From Ehretia macrophylla (Eukaryota > Streptophyta > Magnoliopsida > Boraginales > Ehretiaceae), in assembly GCA_037974665.1 (NCBI GenBank), contig CM075778.1:27036001-27100000 (forward strand): a stretch of DNA of 64,000 nt, written 5' to 3'. The position numbers were made by a program, and so were the translations under genes. Each line of letters opens with the position of its first letter. Position 1 is the stretch's first letter. A model generated the notes under the pieces. It saw only the letters and a list, made by a program, of their open reading frames with translations. It was not told the DNA's origin and ran no database searches. Positions 49,340 through 61,930 of this stretch are shown piece by piece.

Positions 49340-52300
49340 TCTCAAAACAATTTTTTTTTCTTGCGTCTGCTAAAAATTTAGAGAAGAGACCCATTGATGT
49401 CGTTGCTACTCGTCCTGGTATGGACGAGTGAGCTTTTAGAGTAAGCTCACTGCATTAATACTGAGTGGGCTAATCTTTTTCCAGTTATACGTGTACAGCA
49501 CCTTGCTAGAACAGGCTTTGATCATTGTCCCTTACTTATTTCTTGTTCTCAGTTTTCTTCTAGAGGACCTAGTTCTTTCAGATTTCTCAATGTTTGGACT
49601 CACCATCATTCTTTTTTAAACTTTGTCAAGGATAACTGGCAGACTCCTCTTCCTAATCAAGGTATCATGAAATTTTTGCTCAAACAACTCAGGCTTAAGG
49701 CAGCTTTGAAATGGTGGAACAAAAATTGTTTTGGTAACATTTTTCAAAAAGTTCTTGAAGCTGAAGAGAAGGTGAACTATCTTGAAGGTCTGCAGGCAAG
49801 TGATCTAAGCAACTTTAAACACGAGGACCTCTCAAGAGCTGAAGCCAATCTCTTCAAAATCCTTGCTATTGAGGAGGGATATTGGCAACAAAAATCAGGT
49901 TGTAAATGGTTAGCGAAGGGAGAAAGGAACACCAAGTATTTCCAAACACTCATGAAAAAAAGAAGATCCATAAACTTTGTGTAGAGGATCAAGAATCACA
50001 TGAATATCATGACAGATAACCCTCAAGAAATCAAAGAAGAGGCTATCAGAATCTTTTCAAATCTACTTTTTGCTGATTCTCATTACAAAATTCACTCTTA
50101 TGAACCTAACTGGAATTTTATTCCTAAGCTTATTGATCATTCTGATAATGTCATGCTGAACAGGGAACCAAGTATGGATGAAGTTAAACATGCAGTATTT
50201 TCCATTGACTTAATAGTGCTGCAGGACCATATGGTTTCTCCTCTTTGCTGTACCAATATTGCTGGGAAATTATTAAGGATGACCTTCATGAGGCAATCTC
50301 AGATTTCTTCCATGGTACTGCTCTCCCTAAAGGTGTCACTTCTACATCTCTGCCCTTATCCCAAAGAAAGAGAACCCCGTGAGCTGGAATGATTTCAGGC
50401 CTATCAGTCTTTGCACTATGCTTAACAAGATCATTACTAAAATTCTATCTAAAAGACTGGCCAAAATCTTCCCCAAGATTATCTCTGATAATCAAAGTGG
50501 CTTTACTCCTGGAAGACAAATCAGTGACAATATATTGCTTGCTCGAGATTTAGTTCATCACATTTTCAAAAAAGTCAGAGGTCATAATGTGATTTTTAAA
50601 CTTGACATGGCAAAGTTTTATGACAGAATTCAGTGGAGTTTTCTTTATAAAGTCCTTGAAAAATTTGGCTTTGATGATGATTGGATTTCTAAGATTAACA
50701 AATGTATCTCCAATTGTTGGTTTTCCCTCATTGTTAATGGAGAATCTACTAAATACTTTAAATCGGAGAGAGGCTTAAGGCAAAGGGACCCTATCTCCCC
50801 AGCCTTTTTTATTATAGCAGCAGAATACCTTGCTAGAGGTATCAATAACCTCTTTAATGAACTTCCATCTCTGAGATATTACACTGGATCCTCATCCTTT
50901 GTGTCTCATCTATCCTTCGCAGATGATATCATAGTTTTCTCCAATGAGAGTATAATTGTTTTGAAAAAACTCAAGGAGTTCTTGGAGAGCTATGAATATG
51001 TTTCAGGACAACAAATTAACAAGGAAAAGAGTTGTTTCATTGTTGACAAAAAAGTGACAGATACTAGAATTAAAACCATTTTTGAAATCACTGGCTTCAA
51101 ACATCAACAACTTCCTTTAAAGTATCTTGGTATCCCTCTCTACAAGGGTCCTAAGAAGTCCCTTCTTTTTGATGAAATTTTTCAAAAGATCAATAAAAAA
51201 TTGTCTGGCTGGGAAAAAAAAACACTCTCACCTGGTGGCAGAATCACCTTGCTAAAAAGCACTCTCTCATCTATGCCCTTGTATTTGATGCAAGTTATAC
51301 CTCCCACAAAGCATGTTTGTCAAAGACTGGAAAGACTTTTTAATAAATTTATGTGGGGTGACAGTACTGATTCTAAAAGAATTCATTGGACATCCTGGAG
51401 TAAAGTTTGTTTCCCAGTGGAAGAAGGTGGCCTTGGAATGAGATCTCTTGTTAATTTGGGTGAAGCTATGAATTATAAAATATGGTGGAGATTCAGAACA
51501 ACCTCTAGTATCTGGTCCTCCTTCATGAAAGAAACCTATTGTACTAGCCAACATCCTTGATTGGTAAATATCAAATCTTATGACTCTCCCCTGTGGAAGA
51601 GAATGGAAGCTACATGACACAATTGTGAACAGTTCATTAAATGGAAAATTGGTGATGCTTATATTTCCTTTGGGCATGATACTTGGGTTGGAGAAACTCA
51701 TCTCAGCAATTTTGCTTCTTTTGAATCTTCTTCTCCAGCCAATGTTTGCCACTTCATTCATAATGGTAACTGGATCAAAGAGAAGCTTGCCTCTGTCCTT
51801 CCTGCTAGTAAAATTCAAGACATTATCAAAATTCCTATTGATGAAAATCAAAAGGACAAGGCTATTTGGAGCTTAACTGCAGATACGAAGTTCAGCCTGG
51901 GAAGTGCTTGGAACTGCATTAGACTAAAAAGGACCAGTTGACTGATATTTCAATTTATCTGGTACAATTTCGTTCCCCTTAAAATCTCTTTTTTCATTTG
52001 GAGATTGCTTCACAATTAGATACCCGTTGAAAGTAGAATGCAGGATAAACGTATCATTCTTGCCTCTTGTTGTGAATGTTGCAAAAATGTTGAATCCATT
52101 ACACACTGCTTCATGTCTACTGTTGCAGCCACTAAAGTTTGGGAACACTTTGCTCATCTTTTTGGAATTAAATTATCATCCTCAAGTTCTCTCAAACATT
52201 GGTTTTCAGCTTGGATTTTTTCAAGCGACTATGTGAGAAAATGCCACATTAGAATCCCCATCCCCATCTTTTGTTTTTGGTTTTTGTGGGTTGAGAGAAA

Positions 52301-53213
52301 TGATGCTAAACACAGAAACATGGGGTTCTATCCAGCGAGGGTAATTTGGCATACTAGCAGGCTTGTTGCGCAACTTTTCAAGTAGGTCTTTTAAAGAGAT
52401 GGCATTGGAAATGAGACTTATCCATTGCCCATCTCTTCTACTGTCAATATGACAAGCCCCCTATTAATTTGCCTAAAATGGTGAGTTGGAAAAAACCTAT
52501 GGAAGGATACTATAAGCTTAATATTGATGGAAATGTGCATAGGTTTGAAGGCATTGCAAGTAGAGGAGGCATCCTTCGTGATTCCAGAGGAAACATGATA
52601 TTTGGTCTCTTCTTTAATGTGGGAAGGCAAAATCCTTTCAAAACTGAATTATCAACTGTGTAAAAAGAAAGGCTTCTCTGACTTATGGGTGGAGATGGAT
52701 GCACTTAGTGTTGTCAACCTCTTGAAGCAAGATACTCATGGTTCCTGGGATACATGTTATGAAGTACAAGTTGCTAGAAAATTGTTAAGAGATTGCAGAG
52801 CCTTCATTTCTCACATTTTTAGAGAGGGTAATCAACCTGCTGATTACCTTGCCAACCTGGGTGTTCAAGCGAATAAACTTCAAGTCTTTCATAATGCTCA
52901 CAGTCTAAGCAAGCTACGAGGTATGTAACGCCTTGACAAAGCAGGTCTTCCGCAATTCAAATTTTAGTTGAGCTATCTATGGTTGGTTTGATCCTTATCC
53001 TTATTTTGATTCCTTTAAATCTTGTATTAGAGCTGGTAGGATTTGTTTTTCTTGTTACCATTTGATTTTGCTAATGCTCTTAGTAAAGTTGTTTCTCGGA
53101 AAGCTGATCTTTTTCCCAACTCTCTACCTAACAACTTTTCTAATGCTTATTTTAGGATCATTGTAAGAATAGATGATTTGTATTTCTTCTAGTTTAGTTG
53201 GATAATGGGGTAG

Positions 53214-53387
53214 GTAAGTCCCCCATCCTCCTGTGGAGGTCTAAGCCTAAATATCCCCCTCTACCTTTGTACACTCTTTTTGTGATTAATAAATTCTCGG
53301 AGGTAAGTATCCTCCTGTGGAGGTCTAGGCCTAAATGTCCCCCTTTACCTTTGTACACTCTTTTTGTGATTAATAAATTCTCGGAGG
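53214..53387 (+). repeat. LINE 3'-end direct repeat, 2 x 84 bp, block B
   Basis: Copies start at CCTCCTGTGGAGG, 53227 and 53311, as in block A, so the doubling was present before the duplication. Confidence 0.85.
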
Positions 53388-53405
53388 GAAGTACCCGTCC
53401 TTTCA

Positions 53406-53407
<2 letters not shown>

Positions 53408-53493
<86 letters not shown>
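53408..53493. repeat. (TA)n tract at LINE 3' end, block B
   Basis: About 43 TA units, against about 26 in block A. Confidence 0.9.
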
Positions 53494-53496
<3 letters not shown>

Positions 53497-54298
53497 CTAG
53501 CAAATTAAACCTAATACTACAATTTCAGTGGCTGCGCATTGCTGTGCTGAGTATATTGCTATATATATATACTATATCGAATATTAATTTGAACCGATTC
53601 TACTGTATTTCTTGTATTATGTTTCTATACTATTTTTCCTGAGGGAGAGTCACTTGTTGAGTTTAAAACTAATTTTTTTTTTTTTTGTCAACTATGTTTA
53701 GCAAGTACGGAGTGTTTTTCTCCACTTGTCATGTCGTCTTTCTTTGAAGCAAGGAGAATGCCTTTGGTTCGTGCTTAAGGTCTTTATTTTGTTTCCTTTT
53801 GGGAATTCCAGTATATTTATAGTTACAATTTAAATTTTAGGCTTTGTTTTCATTAATTTTAATTGGGATTCGCTTTGTATATACAAGATAAAAAGTAGGA
53901 AATTAAAATAATGTGCAACGTTTACATTCACTTCATTTTGTTTTTATATGCAATTCAAGATTTCGCTTGTATTCATGCTTGCGATTTTTTATGCGAATTT
54001 AATTCGGCAAGTCGCCCACCCTTCTTATAGATCCCCCACCGACCTAATGACACACCAACTAAGCTCCTTCTCTTTCTCTAATAATAAAACATACTCATCC
54101 CTTTATTTATCTTTCATCCTTCCTAAATAAGTAATACCCTCATATTACAAATTTTCTCGGTGTTGGGCTAGACCACAAGTCCGAGAAATATGTGATAATT
54201 AGTATCCTAATACTTGAAGAAAAAATTAGTCGTTAAAAGAATGTCCAGTTTCTATTTTCCTAAATGCTTGTTGCATTAAATCCTACTCGTAGAATAAC

Positions 54299-54336
54299 TT
54301 GGTGACCAAGGCAGTTCAAAAAACACTCTATAAATA
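54299..54336 (+). promoter_or_regulatory. Core promoter of RING copy 2B
   Basis: TTGGTGACCAA (54299-54309) and TATAAATA (54329-54336), spaced much as in the intact gene and with the TATA box that copy 2A has lost; the ATG is at 54423. Confidence 0.55.
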
Positions 54337-54422
54337 TAGCATTTACACTATGATGCGATATACATCTTCTACTCATCTATTTACTATATAGTATTCGATA
54401 GAGATATTCATTCTGCAGCAAC

Positions 54423-55111
54423 ATGACAACGTGCCTCGACGACCAAGATTCACTCCTCACAACAACACTCATCATCATCATCACCATCGTCAAGGCTGGT
54501 TTGAGCCATGGTAACAACACTGCTCCAGATTTTGATCAACAAAGACAAAACCCACCAGCCACACAACGAAATAACATTCATCATCATCAAGGCTATGATC
54601 ATTCCATGCCGTGAGGCACTCCTTTCGTCTATGGCGGCTCACCAATGGCGGTACATGGTCCATCCTTCCGAACAATTTATGATTCTTTGTACATATATGG
54701 TGATCATCAAATCGTTAACCATATGCAGAACAACTTCACAAGGCATGATCCATTAGAGGAAGAAACATTAGTATTGAACAATTTTCATCATATGATCTCC
54801 CCGATAGAAGAAATAATAATTTCGCAGATGAAGTTGCAGAGCTATTTGATGATGAGGAAATAGAATCTCTGCAGGCAGAGACAATCTCAAAGCATCTGAA
54901 GACACGAACTCATAAGCGAGAAGGAAATGAAGAAGAAGGTGATGATATATGTGTTGTTTGTCAAGAGGAGTTCGAAAATAATGATGAATTAGCAACTCTC
55001 CGATGTGGGCATGATCAATACCATGCCGATTGCATAAAGAAGTGGTTTCTGCAAAATAATGTTTGTCCTATATGTAGAGCCACGGCATTAATAGTAGACC
55101 ATGATTGTTAG
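54423..55111 (+). pseudogene. RING-H2 E3 ligase pseudogene, copy 2B
   Basis: Block B partner of 20245-20966. It shares the displaced start frame (MTTCLDD followed by an Ile-rich run) and the one-base loss near 54820. It also carries TGA at 54612-54614, in place of the CGA of MPRGTPF, and a short deletion (ATQRNN, lacking the SRR segment). Downstream the RING reads CVVCQEEF, LRCGHDQYHADC, KKWFLQ and CPICRAT, keeping the Trp that copy 2A lost and the one-residue spacing change between the His ligands. Not able to make a RING protein from its own start. Confidence 0.85.
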
Positions 55112-56292
55112 GGTAGTTGAATTTTATATGTTTTTTTGTATTAGTCTTTGTCTAGTAGTAGATTATGATTGTTATTTCGTTTTGGTGGTATAGTGATTCC
55201 ATCAGAAAAGCTGTTAGGAATTCTTGTGTTTTTAATGATTATTCAAATCCGTATAGAAATCTTTGACGTATCAGATTTCAATTTTACCACATTGAAGTTG
55301 GACATAAACCAAGTGTGAATATGCATTTTTCACTACTTTCCTTAATTTCTTATCACGGATATATACTATATTTTAATATAAAACTTAACTTTGAAGAACC
55401 ACTTGTACTACAATCACGAGATATGAAGGTTGCACTAGAAGCTTGATTACCATATGTAATATATGCTAATATGAGTAACATATACTTATATAGAAGTGAC
55501 ATCTAGCATTATTTTTATAATATTAACACGGAGATCATCAGGGTGCAAATACGAGTTTTTAGAAACAACTAGTACTCTTTCCTCACTAATAAAGTTCTGG
55601 CTTTTGGAGCTACAGAACTGAGTAATTACTCCATCTCTTTTCTTCTTTAAAAAGACATATGATTCCTTGGGCAGACAAAAGAGGATTATTTGGCGATTCA
55701 GAAAGCAACATTGATTCTTGTAATAGATTTTTGCATAGCATAGTGAATAGCGATAAAGATAGTGGTTTAGAGTTTAGTTGCCGACTCACACACTCAAATT
55801 TAAGGAAAAAAAACCCCCCAAAAAAAACTATTTTTTTTTTCAAGTTGAGGGATCTTATTCACTTTCTTTGAATTATCGTGGTTTGTGCATTAGAATTTCA
55901 GTTTAAATTCTAAAATTGATTCTTGTAATGATTTTTGCATAACTTTTAGTGAGTTGGATTTGACATGCGATGGTGGGTGATAAATTAGGTCTGAAGCTGT
56001 ATCAGATATTACGGTTTAAGTGCAGTTTGTGTGGTTCAATTTAGAGGTAAGTTGGGACTTTCCTTCTTCGATTATCCCTAGAATACACGTCAAATTAACT
56101 CTTTTAAATATTGCTGAAGTTAATTGCATGATTATTTCCATAATATTTCATATGATTCCTCCAACTCTGTAAAAAAAAATATTTTGAAAGGATCATTTGT
56201 TTTCTTTTTACGTCTTTATTAGCTTGTTGGGTTTGATGGATACATTGCATACTTTATTAATCTATAGATCTTATACAAAATTTTAAAGTGTG

Positions 56293-56341
<49 letters not shown>

Positions 56342-59300
56342 ATTTCGATGTATTCTGTAAAGGTAAAATTAAATAATAATAAAAAGCCAATTGATTTATT
56401 CAAAGACCATGACAAACTGTTTCAACTTCATTTGTTCTTTTCTAAAGCCTTTCATAAGAACAAAAAAATACACAAACAAATTTTTAGTAAAACTTGGTTG
56501 ATGACTTAAAGCATATTTGAATAACCACTAAATAACATATCAGTACTTCAACTTTCCAAATCAGTCATCCCACTAAATTACTCAAACCATATTTAATTTG
56601 GATATGAAAAAGCATTATTTTAGTTTTGGAAAGCGGTCAATAGCAATATGACTTCCAGAGTAGATAACCATATATTTAAATAAAATATCACATAATTCAC
56701 TAATATTGGCTTAGGTGCCAATTACGAGCAAATATAAAAATGAGCAAAGTACATTTCAACTTATTCATACCCATCAAATTAATAATGCAAATAAAAGTAC
56801 GTAACACTAAAAATGAACTAGTTTTATATGTATTTAAATAAATATTTGATTAATTTCACAGAAATAAACTAAATAATGCATATGACTTGGGTATATATAT
56901 TGGCCAATAATTTTTTTTTTTAAATAAAGAATACTTCAACTAGAAATACCATCCAAAAAAAATAACCACTGGTCTATTTTTGTGACTGACTAGTCTTAAT
57001 CGGTTAATTATTAATAGAGTTTGAGTCAATATCGAGTTACACTAACTTTGTTTAATTTTCATTCCTTGTATGATCGCCTGTGGTCCTTCTTTCATTGTCC
57101 TTCACTGGGCTTGTTTGTAAAAACTTTTCTTTCATTTATGAAAGAAAAAGTAATGGAGTACTTAGAATACATCAAGGAATCAAGACAATATCTTTCTCTC
57201 ATTCTTTATCCAAATTGCATGAAATTTAACGCATTAGATTTGTTATTTTCAGAATAAAGTTATCATACAAATACTTTGTCGAACATTGATAAATGTCACT
57301 CTATTTTTATCACCAATTTATCACCTCTTATTTAGATGCTTAGTTGGCATGCTAAAATAACAATCTTTTATATTTCTTTTTTTCTTTTAGCATGGTAACT
57401 AAACATCCACATATCTATGAAGTGATAAATAAATAGAAAAAATAAGGCGACATATAGCATTTTTCTATTTGTCAATTTAATATACTCCATTGAGACCCAT
57501 CAAAAAGTACACATGAGAGTTATGTATGTGTATTCGCTTTATATAATTCTGATAGAAGCCCATTTAGGCATAAAATACAACTAGAAAAACAAGCCTATAT
57601 AGGTCCTTTACCGTTGTAGTTGGAATAGAATATGCCTTCACAAAATAAAATATGTTTGTTCTTTATACCCAAAATACGATAAAATTAATTAGAAGAAAGC
57701 ATATTATCTTTGAAACAACAGAAACAAATTTCTTATAAAAGAAATTCCAACGCATATAATTTGCATATAAATTATACAAAAATGAAGAATGCTTAAAAAT
57801 GTTAAGATTATTTGGTAAAATTGGGTTTATAATTTGCTTGTTAAATTTATAACTCATAGTAATAGAATTATAATATACACCAAACATCATAATTTATTTT
57901 TTCATACAAAATGCATAATAAATTTGGAAAGAAGATTTAAATGTTGTATAATCAAAAAGTTTGCAAAATAAATACAAAAGAAATACCAAAAATTCTGAAA
58001 ATGTAGTAAACTTGGAGTAATATCGAGACCTAAATTTGATTCAGTCTCCGTAAGACTTTTAATCCCTCTCTAAGGTGTTTACATTCATTAGCACAAGCCT
58101 CCTATGATAAAACAATTTTCGTCTTGTAATAATAGCACTTCAAATCACAAGACACAACAAACCAAATAAAGTAGAACTTTCTCTCTATTCGATTATGGAG
58201 ACTCTACATGCATGTCTGCTTTGAAAAAAAATCAATGCTTTAATGTCAAAACATTCCGAGTATTTATAGGAGAAAAGTATAATGATTTTCGATTAGAATA
58301 ATGACCACTTAATTATTGAAATTAATTTTGAATAATGGCTTATTTGTTGCAAAATAAAACATAAGTAACTGAAAAACATTATTTTTTATACTTATTTCAA
58401 GAATAAATCAAAAAAAATTATGAATATTTTTATTTTAGAATTATTTCTAACATAAATTCCGAAATACATTATGGAATAAATTGCAGGAAGCATTACATCC
58501 AAAAATAAAATCATGGTCAAAATGCACTGTTATAGGTACATGTAACATGCATATCTCTGTTTAATTCATGTAAATTCTCAGACCATCCTGGAAGTCGAAA
58601 TAGCACATACGTCCAATATTTTTTGCTATTATTAATTAAGGTAGGTAATAGAAGATATTTAATATGTATAGATTGAGTTATTCGCATGGAGCCTCTTATT
58701 CCTTGTGCAAATGGAATGGTATCCGAGGCTTCTATTATCTCCACACTCATGAAAACAAACCAAATCAAATCAAATTAAGTTAAGCCATGCCAAATATATG
58801 CACGCATACATGTGTAGAAAATTGGACCGAACCCAATGCCTGATAGAGTTGGCTTTATTTTTCTCATATGGAAAAAACTCACTTCTCCAACTCTTTATTT
58901 TCTCAAGTTGATCCTTCAACTTTATTATCAAATTTCTCATTTATTATTCATTTTCTTTTAACAAGTAAATATGCTACGCTTATCTACTGGGAAAGAAGAA
59001 TATTTATGTACCTGATCCTTATCGTTGAAAAGTGTAGGACCAACTAAAATATAAAGTAAAAAAATGCATATTTAATTGGGTTAAAAACCTAAGGTCCAAC
59101 AATTTCATAATAATGAAACAATTAAATACAAAACCTAGTTATACATATATAAATAATGAAATTTCACAACCCAATAAAACCCCCATCTCTTACTAGGATT
59201 CTAAGGCTGAAATGGCTTTTTTATTCTTACAATTTAGTGATTATAAAGCTAAGACTATACAACTAGGATGATTTACAAGTTTGCGAGTGTTACTTTTTAG

Positions 59301-60300
59301 ATTGTTCTAGCTGAATTTCCTTTCGCTTAGAATTGCTAACTTAAATCTTATCCTTTTATATACTTTAAATGTATTTTTTCTTTGCGTGTCAAATTTACCA
59401 CTTCTCTGTTATTAGTCTTTGAATTTGCTCCGTGAATCTAACGATATCACAAGCCTTCAATTAGTACCAATCGAAATAGTTTAACATAATTTAATGAAAA
59501 GGAAAAGATATACTTTACTGACTAAAGATAGATTCATAGATAGACTAATTTTATATCCTTTCTATACTAAACTTCTAATTAATATCCTAAATGATTCTAT
59601 TTGATTGACTACTCTTTCTTATAGTCGAGTAATATTGAATTGTCTATTATTCATTTCTCTCATCCTTAGGTAAAACTTATTGAGACAGAGTTAAAGAAGT
59701 CTTGACCATAAGTTTCAATTTCATCTAAGAGTTTTGTGAAGTCTTATTATTATGATTGCTCATGTTCTTGGTATTGGCTCTATGAGCCATGGGATAGTTA
59801 ATTTCAAGGAGATGTAAATATATTTAAAGTTCCACTTAATCGACAACTCAAAAGAATAAAAGAAAGAAGGATGCCTTGAAGGTCAGATATGTTCTTACAA
59901 TAGTTCCACATAAAAAATGATGGCTTTTGGTACATGAAAAATTAGAGAAAATGGGAGAATAATGCATTAGTTGTATTCTTAATTTCAAAAACATTCAGTT
60001 TGGACATTTGTATCTCTCATGTTACATTTTTCATTAGGTCTTGTGGTTTCACCTAATTTTTAATAGAAAGCACCTTAAATTGATTTTAGACATGAGGTTT
60101 TACATACTTCAAACATGAATTTTCTAGTAACTATTGAACAAAAATAATAGTCAGGAATAACATTGAGATTTTCATTGTGAGAGTGAATGAAACATGAGTT
60201 GCTTCAATCCAGAGTTTTATTGGCTTATCATAACAAAGAAATAAGTTTTCAATATATAGTTCAATTGGCTTACCATGAAAATCACTTCTTTTAGGCCAAA
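55112..60300. other. Long AT-rich intergenic stretch, block B counterpart of 20967-26120
   Basis: No gene recognised. A (TG)n near 56306-56331 is longer than in block A. Short frames at 57021-57257 (+) and 58517-58768 (-) are unassigned. Confidence 0.55.
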
Positions 60301-60311
60301 GTAAATACCTC

Positions 60312-60470
60312 TTGGTCCATAATCATATTCACTTACCAAAGAAACTATCTGGTGGTCCACAATCATATTCACTTACCAAAGAAAATAATTTAGTTATCCA
60401 TAGTCATATTCACTTACCAAAGAAAGCAATTTTGTTGTCTATAATCATAATCACTTACCAAAGTTGTTGT
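60312..60470 (+). repeat. 40-42 bp tandem repeats upstream of CYP78A, four copies
   Basis: Same array as 26137-26335 with one 40-bp unit fewer. Confidence 0.85.
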
Positions 60471-60614
60471 CCATAATCCCATTCTACACAAGCCTAGAAG
60501 CTTTACAATTACCCCTATAAATATGTGTACTTTATCTTTCGCTTTCACCATCTCTCTTGTGTAGTTTGTAACTCCCATAAACAATATATCTCTGAGAAAT
60601 TCGCTGAAACAATA

Positions 60615-61930
60615 ATGGATTTTAGTATGGTTACAAAAGACACAAATTGGTGGGTATTTACACTACCAGCATTTCTTGGATCCAAAAACCTCCTCGATGA
60701 GTATGTAATACTCTCTTTCTTGCTTGCCTTTTTCTCTATAGTACTCATTACATGGGCTTTCACATCAGGTGGTGTGGCTTGGAGAAATGGAAGAAATCAA
60801 ATTGGACATGTCACTATCCCTGGACCCCGAGGCCTCCCTATTGTGGGAAGCCTTTTCACTCTCAGTCGTGGTTTAGCTCATCGTACCCTAGCTTCTATAG
60901 CATGGAGACCAAATGCCAAACAGTTAAGGCCTTTAGCCTCGGCTCAACCCCAGTTGTAGTGGCTTCTGACCCCAATGTCGCACGTGAGATCCTAACGTCA
61001 CCTCATAATTTTGCTGATCGACCGCTAAAGCAATCAGCTAAAAGCCTCATGTTTAGTTGAGCAATCGGTTTTGCTCCTAACGGCACATATTGGAGGCTTC
61101 TTAGCAGAATTGCTTCCTCCCACCTTTTTGCTCCTAAGCGCATTGCTGCACACGAAGCAGGTCGTCAAGTAGATTGTAGCACCATGCTTCTGAACATAAG
61201 AAATGAGCAATCGCATCAAGGTGTCGTTTTATTAAGGAAACATTTACAAGCTGCTGCTTTAAACAACATCATGGGTAGTGTTTTTGGTAAACGTTATGAC
61301 CCAATGCAAGATACTGAAGAATTAAGAGAGCTTAAAGATATGGTAAAAGAGGGTTTTGAACTCTTGGGTGCTTTCAATTCGTCTGATCATCTTCCATGGC
61401 TTAGCTATTTCTATGATCCTCATCGTATAGTTGAACGTTGTGAAGCACTTGTGCCCCGAGTTAGAAAACTCGTTCAAGGCATCATTGATGAACACAAATT
61501 CACTAGTTCAGAAATGCTTTCTGATAATGCAGACTTTGTAAATGTTCTACTTTCTTTAGACGGGGTTGACAAGCTCAATGATGGTGATATGATTGCTGTC
61601 CTATGGGTAAGTAATTAAGATCTATTTTCTTCCACCTAAATATAAGTAGCTTTACTAAGTAGTTATGGTTTTGCTTCACAATGCAGGAAATAATATTTAG
61701 AGGGACAGACACAACAGCATTATTGACAGAGTGGGTTATGGCGGAGTTAATATTGCACCCAGAAGTTCAAGATAAGTTGCAAGAGGAGATTAACAACAAT
61801 GTGAAGAACAGAAACGTGACAGATGCTGATATGGCAAGGTTACCCTACCTACAAGCTGTGATCAAGGAAGCTCTTAGGGTGCACCCACCAGGCCCACTCC
61901 TCTCATGGGCTAGGTTGTCTACATCGGATG
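60615..61930 (+). pseudogene. CYP78A cytochrome P450 pseudogene, copy B, cut by an LTR
   Basis: Exon 1 is 60615-61606 and exon 2 starts at 61687, with the same GTAAGT...TGCAG intron. It shares the one-base loss after AKQL and the TGA (61058-61060) with copy A. It keeps the [11 protein letters not shown] segment that copy A lost, the I-helix [13 protein letters not shown], and [18 protein letters not shown]. Exon 2 stops at TSDV where an LTR begins (61931), so PERF and the heme loop are not in the window. They should lie beyond the insertion. Nonfunctional. Confidence 0.9.

Larger units (their letters stand above)
49360..53494 (+). mobile_element. L1-type LINE with RNase H domain, copy B (5'-truncated, better kept)
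   Basis: Same insertion as 15230-19352. The RT frame is open from 50379 to 51560 (393 codons): PISLCTMLNKI, NQSGFTPGRQISD, KLDMAKFYDRI with the catalytic Asp kept, RGLRQRDPISPAFF, SFADD near 50913-50927, and WGDSTDSKRIHW. Upstream, 49667-49984 and 50000-50392 are separate frames, with a stop at 49982-49984 and a frame change near 50210. Stops or frame changes also fall near 51558, 51940, 52383 and 52660. RNase H (52469-52928) keeps NIDGN, GGILRDSRG, EMDA and GNQPADYLANLG, with a small deletion near KTELS. Neither copy can code for an active element. Confidence 0.9.
32797..61930. repeat. Segmental duplication, block B
   Basis: Direct-orientation copy of block A (5441-27767). It is about 6.8 kb longer, explained mainly by the Copia element (4.9 kb), an inverted arm (0.9 kb), a Mutator-like MITE (0.5 kb) and a hAT-like MITE (0.35 kb). 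It is cut at its right side by an LTR beginning at 61931. Confidence 0.9.

Noticed and set aside
58517-58768. 83-codon minus-strand frame in block B
   Set aside because: Block A has no ATG at the matching place and I recognise no family; left unassigned.
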